From contig NC_134026.1 of assembly GCF_964204645.1 (NCBI RefSeq), forward strand, positions 14,162,450 through 14,226,449: a stretch of 64,000 bases of DNA. Reading direction: 5' to 3'. Below the pieces are notes generated by a model. It saw nothing but the letters and a program-made list of their open reading frames with translations, was not told the origin of the DNA and did no database searches. The DNA comes from Tubulanus polymorphus. Taxonomy: Eukaryota; Nemertea; Palaeonemertea; Tubulaniformes; Tubulanidae. A program made the position numbers and the translations under genes. This document shows positions 42,850-53,000 of this stretch, one piece after another (the first letter of the stretch is position 1; each line of letters begins with the position of its first letter).

Positions 42850-45073
42850 TCAAAACTTCGCAAATTGACACCCAACACCCAACCGATGAGCAGAATCAGA
42901 ATGAAATGTAGCCACATCTATCAGTGGAAGTAAAATGCACCGCTTAGCATCATATATTTCCAGAACGACTTCTGATTTACAACTGTCCACTAAATGTTGC
43001 CTACCCCTTAAGAAAGATATTATGGACAGAAAATCAGAATACAAAAAATGTAATGCACAGTACAATACGGCCACTAAAACAAATGTATCCAGTGATATGT
43101 CGTATTCCACATCACCCAATGCGTCACTAACTTTAGCGCTTGTTTCAAGGAAAGAAATAGTTCTATTTGAATCAATTATTGTCGCACCAACCCCTGGGAT
43201 TCCTTAATGAGCTACTGCGACCAAGGGAAAAAGTGCTCCCGGATTAAACCGCATCATAAAGAAAAGATAAACTGACATAGCAATAGCGATTATACTAAGT
43301 ATAGTTGGTATGGATACTATCCCTATAGACGATGGCGATGACGACTTAGTCTATCATTAACAAGTTCCTGCTTTAAGGCTTCTGCCTTCGATGAAAATAA
43401 TTTAACATTTTCCTTATGAGTCGTTGCTAATTTCTTCAAGGCGGCAGAATACTTCGTACTTCTTTGGCTGCAACCGTGTCCCAGGACCCTTTATCAACTA
43501 AAACGTCGGCATTTGAACCTTTGGTGCCTCAGCCAATTCATTACCCCGAATCGCTTTAAGATCTTGCGAATTTGAGAACAACGAATGCAATACAGGCAAG
43601 TTAACGACATGCAAGACTGTCTTATCAACTTTACTGAGTTGACAACCCGTTAATTTATACGGAACTCGAAAAGTTGACGCAATGATAGAGCAAAAACACG
43701 GAATACTCATGACACACAGTTTACACGCAGTTACTGACTTCACTAGTCTGTTAGAACAATGCATTGTCCATACCGAATCACTTGAAGAAAGAAGATAACG
43801 GCCATCTGAAAGTTCATAACTCCCCTCAAATAATAAAGCTTCCTCATATCGAATATCACATAATTTCATAATCTCATCCGGCTGATCCCAAAATAAACCC
43901 GAAGCACAAGTCAATTTATTTCTGGAATTGAGAGATTTAGCAATCGAACAAATCTTTAAATCCCTCCCTTGACAAGATAACAAAAAATCACTATCGAATG
44001 TAGTATAGTACTCGCTATCCCGAGTTACCGCCAAATACTGAGGTAGACCAACGGTTTTAGTAGTGTTCGCGCTCGTTGCATTCGATGGTACTGGCAACGT
44101 GTCGATGTGGTAAACATCCATAAAGCCTGCTATACTATGGATAGATCGTGATATATACATATTTCTCAGTTTGAGTGAAAGTAATATCTCTCATCTGATA
44201 ATAAAAGCTGGGCTGATTATGAGTGACCTTGAAACTAGGATAATGGTCACTCAAAATATCTTGGACATGATCAATAACCTAGCTAATTTTATCCGGGCCG
44301 ACTAACGTAATGGGTAAAAAGCCATCGAGTTATAATTGGGTGGCTTGTAGAAAGCTCTCAGAGTGCCCAACCACGACACTAAACCTATATTGATAATCTA
44401 CTAGATTCTTGAGTAGAATCGCCATAGAAGAAACAGTCACGTTCAATCGAGCTAACTTTTCTGCCAACATTTTCTGTGAATTTAGATACCTCTTTGAAAG
44501 GCTTTTATAATAATCGGCAAATTTCTTTATCAGATCATGATTCTGATTGATAGCTTCCATAGCATTATCTATTCTTTTATTCGTAGTGTTCATGAACGAA
44601 TTTAATGTTTTTCCTTCTTGAACTATCTGATCAGCCACAGCGCTTACCCCAGATTCAACCTTCAAAACGCGCTGACGAAGGGCTTCATCGTCATCAACAG
44701 TAGCCGTGCCGAACAGAGATTTCATGAAATTCCCTACGGAACTAAGAGCCGCGCGTTTTTTTTCTGCCAGATAGGCTGACAGGAATCAAAGACTTGTCCG
44801 TTCAGTTTATCAATGACTAAGTTCAACATACCGCCCCCTTTATACGGGTGGTCGTGGGGATGTCGTGGACAGCTCAATTGTGATATAAGTTGTAAATCAA
44901 ACCGAGGCCATTGAATGCAGAAGGTGTGTCTGTATTTAGAGACGCCATTCAGAATATTAGTAAACCGGTTAAAACCACCCCCAATTCAACATCAATACCG
45001 AATTGGAGGAGGTGTCAACTTCAACTACTCCCACTACCACAGCAATCATCAATAGTGCCACAGGTCTATTCAT
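42850..45073 (-). pseudogene. Envelope-like glycoprotein of Gypsy-type retroelement
   Basis: ATG 45,073 starts a hydrophobic signal peptide (MNRPVALLMIAVVVGV). A T-rich tract and TAG just upstream could be the splice acceptor for a subgenomic Env mRNA. After a shift, a dibasic EKKR/AALSSVGNF stretch near 44,755 resembles a cleavage site and fusion peptide. A helical region follows (44,725-44,330), then after another shift the Cys-rich body LLSCQGRDLKICS to LCVMSIPCFCS (44,160-43,498). A membrane span and a second hydrophobic tail segment (LVAVLYCALHFLY) lie in 43,350-42,850. Shifts and stops near 44,330, 43,495 and 43,180 break it. Overall architecture resembles Env of errantivirus-like Ty3/Gypsy elements. 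Confidence 0.7.
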
Positions 45074-45214
45074 CGTTATACGTAAGATCTAAAAAAGGGA
45101 AAAGGGAAAGTGAATGAAACTACGATTTCTTATTCCTAAGTAGTCATCAATTAATTTCGGGTTAAGAATGTTTTCCTCGGGCTCAAAAGTTCATTCACTT
45201 TTATCATAACCTTC

Positions 45215-46745
45215 CTACAAAATTTTTAAGTGACGCTTTCCCCTAATGATCTTATCACCTAAAATCTCTTTGACGATATAAACATCATCGGGAATATCAA
45301 TTAAATCATTGTCTCTAAGCGATAAGTCCGTGTCAATTGGATCTCCATAATCATCTCCCTGGCTGCCGATAGGAAGATCCTCCCGGTGAATAAACCGTTT
45401 CAATCTATCTGCCGATACAGGACTTTTTAAATACTTTCCAGTTTTAGCACACTTAAGCTTGAACGTTGAGGGACCTAAGGCCTTGGCTATTTGAAAAGGC
45501 CCACGATACCGTTTATGTAGCTTTCTACTCAATCCCTTCTTAAAATTCGGAAAGAATACCCAACAATGATCTCCGACTATAAACTCAACTGGAGTAGCCT
45601 TTTTATCACTTTGCTTTTTAAATGCCGTTTGTGCAGTTAATATCCTTCCTTTGCTAACTTATAGACATATTTCAATTTATTCAGCGCTAATTCGACATGG
45701 GTATTTATATCATCCGGGTTCGCAGATGATTCGAGTAAAGCATAATCTAATGGAGTGTTAGGGTGTCTTAGAAACATGTATTGAACTAGAATTGTACGCA
45801 AATACGGCGGCACGCAAATATTTAGTCCAGTCAGTCTGTTTTTCTGAAACCATCATAGATATCAATGATTTGATCGATCTGTTTGTATCTTCACATAAAC
45901 CATTACATTTCGGTGCTTTACCTTGGCCAGCTTAAGTACTTCTTCGACAATATCACTCAAGAAATTACTACCCCGATCACTTAACAACTCTCTAGGAAAC
46001 GCATACCTCAGAAATATCTCATCATACATTACTTTCGCAATGGTTGCCGCGGTTATGTCCGAAACAGCAAACGCTTCGCAATATCGTGTAAAGTTACAAA
46101 CGAAAACAACGATTTGAGTAATTCTATCTGTACTTTGTTATGGGGCCCACACAATCGACTGATATTTTGACAAAAGGTCCATCGGGAATCTCCTGAGGCT
46201 GTAATGGAGCATGAATTTGTTAACTCGGTTTTTTTCGTTCATTACATTTGGGGCAACTTGATACAAAATGCGAAACGTCTCTGTATAAGTTCTTCCAGAA
46301 ATAATTCTGATATATTCTAGCATATGTTTTCGGTACGCCAAAATGGCCTGAAATATGTTCATCATGCATAAACCCCTAATTTCAACGATTCAGGTACAAC
46401 CAACTGCAGAAAATAATCCCCATTTTGATTCTTTGCTGGTTTTTGGAATATGATACAAGACCCCTTTCTCGTTCAAAGTATACTGATCCGCTTGAAGCAG
46501 AACTATCCTAGCCTGGGACTGATCCGGCGGCAATAGGCCGTCACGCAAATATGAAATATTAGCTAAATTATCGTCCTTCATCTGTTCATAAAGAACAGCG
46601 TCTACACCTATTTGGTTCAATCCACATGACCTTTCAAATACCATTCTACTCAATCCATCTGCATTTCCATGAACGCGCCCAGGTTTGTGTATAATTTGAA
46701 AATCATACTCATACTCCGTGATCCGTAGTTTTGTCGAGTAGAAAC
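45215..46745 (-). pseudogene. Ty3/Gypsy pol: RNase H end and integrase, broken
   Basis: Reading down from 46,745: KLRITEYEYDFQIIHKPGR then GNADGLSR, the classic C-terminus of Ty3/Gypsy RNase H, followed by a linker in the same frame. Integrase pieces then follow in changing frames between 46,365 and 45,540. The C-terminal piece 45,532-45,215 has KRYRGPFQIAKALGPSTFKLK, the GPF/Y-type integrase tail, preceded by VGDHCWVFFPNFKKGLS. RT and Gag are absent upstream, where a 49-bp inverted repeat begins. Env follows about 140 bp downstream. Several frame changes make it inactive. Confidence 0.8.
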
Positions 46746-47250
46746 AGTTTCCATCTTCGTATTCGTGTGTACGTGTCTTATTCCCGCAGCACATCCTAAA
46801 TACGTGTATTTGTGTGTGTGTGTGTCCTTATATGTATTGATAGAGCTGTGTTCTAGATCTGTAGTAAACACTTAAGCAGTGGTGATATGTCTATCTCCTC
46901 TACGAGTCGATTGTTTTGCCGTTGCATTAGGACATTGCTCGAGTGGACGCAACTGAGGAATTTTTATAGCCTTGTGCCGTATACACAGGTTAAAGCATCA
47001 TATACGAGGCATTATTCGACTAGTAACAGGAACACTGCTAAACGGATTAACTTGAAACTTGAAATGTACGTAATACAGGTTCACCTTGAGGTAAGTCTAA
47101 GGTTTATTTGATTGTTGAACCCTTTTACCCACCAGGGGGTTTTTTACTTTTGTAAAGTATGACATCGAAAAAAGTACTTTGTAGGAAACTTTTTGTCCAG
47201 CGCTGCGGGAATAAGACACGTACACACGAATACGAAGATGGAAACTGTTT
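46742..47250. repeat. 49-bp perfect inverted repeat pair
   Basis: 46,742-46,790 and 47,202-47,250 are exact reverse complements (GCTGCGGGAATAAGACACG... in the right arm). They enclose about 410 bp with a short GT microsatellite at 46,808 and an exon-like ORF. The left arm joins the Gypsy RNase H fragment. Confidence 0.9.
46887..47090 (+). CDS. Presequence-like first exon (isolated)
   Basis: An open frame from ATG 46,887 reaches a GTAAGT donor at 47,091, giving 68 codons. The N-terminus is rich in Ser, Arg and Thr, without acidic residues for 18 positions (MSISSTSRLFCRCIRTLL), and later has TRHYSTSNRN. RHYST is typical of mitochondrial presequence cleavage regions. No second exon could be matched nearby, so the mature protein is unknown. 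It sits inside the 49-bp inverted repeat pair next to retroelement fragments, so it may be a captured or duplicated exon. A chance ORF is not excluded. Confidence 0.3.
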
Positions 47251-47450
47251 GAACCGGGCTTAAATTTCGATGTTTAGAGGCTCACATTGAGTAAACAGTG
47301 GAATTCTGATCAATAATAAGAACAGTATTTGTCAATGCAGCGTAGATAAAGGAAGTAAGTTGTAGTCGTTTATATGATTTCAGTAAGTTCTAGTGTGAAT
47401 AAGAATATAATGATAACGATGATACATTTTAATCAGTAAGAGTTACAATA

Positions 47451-47597
47451 GGATTTATGCGAAAGCAGCAGAAACACTAAAAATAATCAGTATAATTACA
47501 AAAGGCATTCTGCGAAAGCGGCAGACACCCTAATAATAATGATAATAATAATCAGTTGAATTACAAGAGGGTTTCTGCGAAAGCAACAGAAACCCTA
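47451..47597. repeat. Three hairpin units in TAATAA context
   Basis: Relatives of the 21,464-21,490 hairpin at about 47,451-47,477 (degenerate), 47,504-47,530 and 47,569-47,595, each with CTGCGAAAGC at the centre and separated by TAATAATAATCAG-type sequence. Confidence 0.75.
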
Positions 47598-47605
47598 AAC
47601 ATAAT

Positions 47606-48836
47606 GATACACCGGCCACAATCCTCTCCTTAGTCGATGATTAATAAATGCGTTGGTAGGTCCCTGGCAGAGAACGTGTCCGTGCACAAACCCAAGTAAA
47701 AACTAAAATGCCGGAAATTTAACTGAATATAATAAAAATAAAACGAATTTAATTTACCTTGATAGTTAATCTAAGCTTTCCAGTTATAACACAGTCCAGT
47801 TCCTAACTCTTAAGTTCCTATTGTACTCTCCTGCTCGTAACCCGTCCTGAATCAAGTCCCAATCAAGTTTCTATCAAGTATCTATCGAGTGTCTATCGAG
47901 TGTCTACTCTCCCAAGACTGCGGGCCCCTTTTATAGAAAGATCAGCATTCCTAGAATACCGACTATCCGACTGGCAAGGAGCAGCAACTTAACTGTCATG
48001 ACTATTTTGGTCATGTAGAATTTAGCCTTAATGATTGGCTAATCTAAAATTATTTGAGAAACTGATTTGCCAAACTAAATTTTCTTTTGCCAACCTTCCT
48101 GTCATGACGCGGAATGATTTACTTACTCCTTGCCTATCATTGTTGAGAGAACAGCCATTTTCTGCGAGTTACCATCAGACATATACAACAACAGAAACTT
48201 TAGAGAGCTAGTATTAACACAAATTAATCTTCATAAAACTTTAGCGATTATAGAGATTTTGTTTTTAATTAACATCCAGGATACTCAAATTGAATATATT
48301 TTCAAAACTTTAGTATTCGTCTCAAATTACGGTAATGCTCAGTTTCTTTTTTGAATTATTAAAAATAATTTTGATTCGGAACTTCATTATGATCAATTAT
48401 CATTGTGAAAATAATTCTATAACTGTTATACTAATTTTATTACAATACGGGATAAAGAAAAACAACAATGTCTCCCCATACTTCCGTTTTTATTTTTATA
48501 GAAAGTAGTCGGGAGTATCATGAAGTAACAGCGTGATCCTTTCACCAGCCACATTATTAATGCACCCCATTGTTCCGACCCAACCAAATACGGTTCCGTC
48601 TATTCTTATGTTTATAAACAGATTTCTGAATGTTTGCCAGATATCGCAGCGGAAGAACTGAGGAAGATTGATTTTTTACCAGCCTGATTTATGGTCAGCG
48701 CTGATAGATTAAAGCATCAAACAACAACTTGCTTACTACATTGTTTGTTGTCTGACACTCATTAACCACCAACGCATACAGGAAATTAATTAACATTACA
48801 AACTTTTTCTAGCTACTACGAAATCTTGCTGCGGAT
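47606..48836 (+). repeat. 1.25-kb direct repeat, copy 2
   Basis: Second copy of 38,375-39,650, same orientation. It begins TGATACACCGG and ends CTTGCTGCGGAT, immediately followed by the TAGCTGCAAAGCAGCGAT word seen near 25,588. Confidence 0.85.
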
Positions 48837-48839
48837 AAA

Positions 48840-49300
48840 TAGCTGCAAAGCAGCGATAACGGGTTGTTTGCATAGTCTGTACGTATGCTTGATCTTGTCT
48901 GGATACTGCATACTGACGCAGCCCAACTACGCTATTCAAAATGAAGGGAATTTCAAATCCTGTTCACCGGTCAACACGGCTTCATAAATGGATTGTCTAC
49001 AAATAGTCAATTAGATCTACTTTGAAACCATTGATGACTCGATCAGATGTTATTTGACATTAGGCCTAAATTAGTCTTTATGGATTTCGAAAAAGCATTT
49101 GATAAGGTACAACATCAGCGATTACTGAACAAGCTATTTGAAACGATACCAATGATGGGTCGCTTAAATGGCTCAGCAGATTTCTCCGGCCCATATCAAA
49201 GGAACTGTCTAATCTTTGAAAGAAGTAGGTCTAACTAGTGGAATCACTCAAGGTAGCATCCTAAGTTGTCTTTTTTCACTGTCCTAATTAGTGAGTAATC
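48840..49300 (+). pseudogene. Non-LTR reverse transcriptase fragment 1
   Basis: LVFMDFEKAFDKVQHQRLLNKL at about 49,073-49,138 is the RT A-box region of non-LTR elements, with the catalytic-site Asp. After shifts, SGITQGSILS near 49,239-49,268 is the B region. Frames are broken and the YxDD region is missing. It is probably CR1/Jockey-like, but the clade cannot be fixed. Confidence 0.7.
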
Positions 49301-49479
49301 GAAAATGTGCAGGACCAAGTAAATTTCCTAAACGACCTGAACAATCTGTGTTCAGTACGTGGTCAGAAACATGGAAGATGAGCTTCAACCTGTAAAAGGC
49401 ATAATATGGGTATTGGATACGAAGAGAACCCAAGTTCATATCATACCTGGAGTGGGAAGATTACTATGAGTTACTATTA

Positions 49480-49735
49480 CTATTGAAGATTACTTTGAAT
49501 ATCACATTGCAACGAAAAGACAATTATGTTCCACAGTTTTTTTTCTTTTGAATGAAAAACTTTTCGATCGAACAATGAACTTGATCGAATGAATAACTTA
49601 AAAGCTATGTTATTGCTCGAACAAAAAACTTTCTGTTCCAACAAAAAAAAATTTGTTGAGCGAAAACAATTTTGTTCAAACGATTTTTTCAAAAAGTCTT
49701 GTTCATAGAAATCAATCTGAAAAAAGGCATAAAAT
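49480..49735. repeat. Degenerate GTTC/AACAAAA-rich linker
   Basis: Repeated words such as CGAACAAAAAACTTTCTGTTC and TTTGTTGAGCGAAAACAATTT, about 20-25 bp apart, form weak tandem copies. Similar words reappear at 50,078-50,115 directly at the satellite's left edge. Confidence 0.4.
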
Positions 49736-50075
49736 GAATATTGGATAGCGATAACGGGTTTTCTGCAGTCTTAGAATCCTGTTCAACGGTGGATTTCAAC
49801 AAAGCATTTGATAAGGCTCAACATCAGCCATTACTAAAGAGGCTATTAGGAAACAGTATCAATGATAGGTCGCCCAAATGGCTCAGCAGTTATCTCTGAA
49901 CGGAAACTTGTAACCGAAATCAACGGGACGCCTCATCTTGGAATGAGACGGTCTAACTAGTGGAGTCACGCAAGGTAGTATCCTAAGTCGTCTTCTGTTT
50001 AATGTCCTGACAAATGACATACACAGTAATCCAAAATATACCAGACCGAGTAAATTTCCAAAACGACCTTAACAC
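49736..50075 (+). pseudogene. Non-LTR reverse transcriptase fragment 2
   Basis: VDFNKAFDKAQHQPLLKRLL near 49,791-49,850 and SGVTQGSILS then LLFNVLTND near 49,963-50,020 repeat the same A and B regions as fragment 1, about 720 bp downstream. The two fragments are diverged copies of one element type. Stops and shifts are present. Confidence 0.7.
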
Positions 50076-50097
50076 ACTGTTCGACCAAAAAACTTAA

Positions 50098-53000
50098 TGT
50101 TCCGACAAAACCAAAATTATGAATTGTCGCGGGTGACAAAACCAAAATATTGAATTGTCACGGGCGACAAAACCAAAATAATGAATTGTCGCGGGCGATA
50201 AAACCACAATAATGAATTGTCGCGGGCGTTAAAACCAAAATATTGAATTGTTGCGGCGATAAAACAAAAATAATGAATTGTCGCGGACGACAAAAACAAA
50301 ATATTGAATTGTTGCGTGCGACAAAACCAAAAAAAGAATTGTCGGGGCGACAAACCAAAATAATGAATTGTCGCGGGCGATAAATCCGTAATAATGAATT
50401 GTCGCGGGCGATAAAACCAAAATAATGAATTTTCTCAGGCGACAAAACCGAAATAATGAATTATCGCGGGCGATAAAACCAAAAAAATGAATTGTCGCGG
50501 ACGACAAAACCAAACTAGGGGTCCAGGGACACCATGCTCACTTGGGAAGTGGTTTCAAATGCTCAACAATCTAACAATTTCAATACATAACGCCCTCTAG
50601 TGACCATATACAAAAACCAATGACCTTGAAACCCACCACAATCATAGAACATGTGAGCAGCTATGATTTTGTAATTGATTGTGATAACAAAATATGCCTC
50701 GTTACCAATTTAATAAGGAAATACTAAGTTATTCTACTATTCAACGCCCCTGGTGACCATATGCAAAACCCAATGACCTTAAAACTCACCACAATCGTAG
50801 AACATGTCATGAAATACAACTTTGCAATTGATCATAGTAACAAAATATGCCTAGGTACCAATCTAATAAGGAAATACTAAGCCATTCTACTATTCAACGC
50901 CCCCTGGTGACTATATGGAATAACTAATGTCCTTAAAAACTCACCACAATCATAGACGATGTCATGATCTACAACTTCGCAATGGATCATGGTAACAAAC
51001 TATGCCTAGGTACCAATCTAATAAGGAAAAACTAAGCTTTTCTACTATTCAACGTCCCCTGGTGACTATATGGAATAACTAATGTCCTTAAGAACTCACC
51101 ACAATCATAGACGATGTCATGAACTACAACTTTGCAATTGATCATGGTAACAAAATATGCCTTGGTACAAATATAATATAGCAATACTAAATTATTGTAT
51201 TATTCAACGCCCCCTGATGGCCACATACTAAAACCAATGACCTTGAAACTCACCAAAATCATAGAAAACGTTATGGGCTACAACTTTCCAATTGAATGTA
51301 GTAACACAATATGCTTAGGTATCAATTAAATGTGGAAAAACTTTTTCCCACCTACGAATGAGTACTGATGACACCAAAATGGCCGCCAATTGCGTCATAA
51401 TTGGCTGATCAAAAATACCAGTCCCAGGTATAAAACATCCCTCTCTAAAGAATACCCATCAGCAGTTGCAATGAGAAATGGCAAACCAGTAGGAAGCTAC
51501 AGGACCTAGAATTCTGGTCAAAATTGACATTTTTGGGCACTAAAAAGGTCATAGGACGGCCATCTTGAGTCAGATCGACCCAATTTTCTTATGCTGATGG
51601 GCCTTTGGTCGATTCAAATATAAACGAAAGATCAAGGTAATTGATCAAAGCGTCTTCAAAATTTCCCCATGAAAACTTCGAAAACGTTTAAAAAGTGCTG
51701 ATTTTGGCTAACAACAATGGCTGCCAGTCGGCCATCTTGAATCTGACAGGGCCAGTTTTTGGGCTGACGATGCGTCTAGGGTAGATACATGTATAAACCA
51801 AATATCAAGACATTACCTTGAAGCGTCTTCAAAACTTCCCAAAATAACTGGATTCCGTCTATGGACGGACGGACGGACGAAAAGTGAACACAACAGCCCG
51901 CTGGGACTAAAGTCCCAAGTGGACTGAAAAAGAATTGTCGCGGGCGACAAAACCAAACTAATGAATTGTCGCGGGTGATAAAACCAAAATATTGAATTTT
52001 CGCGGGCGACAAAACCAAACTAATGAATTATCTCGGGCGATAAAACCAAAATATTGAATTTTCGCGGGCGACAAAACCAAAAAAAAACTTGTCGCGGGCG
52101 ACAAAAACAAAGTATAAAACCAAAATAATGAATTGTCGCAGGTGTCAAAACCAAAAACAAGAATTGTTGCGGGCGACAAAACCAAAATAATGAATTGTCG
52201 CTGGAGATAAATCCAAAGTAATGACTTGTCGTGGGCAATAAAACCAAAATATTGAATTGTTGCGGGCGACAAAACCAAACTAATGAATTGTCGCGGGCGA
52301 CAAAACCAAAATATTGAATTGTCGCGGGCGACAAAACCAAAATATTGAATTGTCGCGGGCGACAAAACCAAACTAATGAATTGTCGCGGGCGACAAAACC
52401 AAAAAAGAATTGTCGGGGCGACAAAACCAAAATAATGAATTGTCGCGGGCGACAAACCAAAATGGTGAATTGTCCAGGCGACAAAACCAAAATAATGAAT
52501 TGTCGCGGGCGATAAAACCAAAATAATGAATTGTCGCGGGCGATAAAACTAAAATAATGAATTGTCTCGGGCGACAAAACCAAAATAATGAATTGTCGCG
52601 GGCGATAAAACCAAAATAATGAATTGTCGCGGGCGATAAAACCAAAATACTGAATTGTCGCGGGCGATAAAACCAAAATAATGAATTGTCGCGGGCGACA
52701 AAACCAAAATATTGAATTGTCGCGGGCGACAAAACCAAAATATTGAATTGTCGCGGGCGACAAAACCAAAATATTGAATTGTCGCGGGCCACAAAACCAA
52801 ACTAATGAATTGTCGCGGGCAACAAAACCAAAAAAAAAGAATTGTCGCGGCGACAAAACCAAAATAATGAATTGTCGTGGGCAATAAATCCGTAATAATG
52901 AATTGTCGCGGGCGATAAAACCAAAATAATGAATTTTCTCAGGCGACAAAACCGAAATAATGAATTATCGCGGGCGATAAAACCAAAATATTGAATTGTC

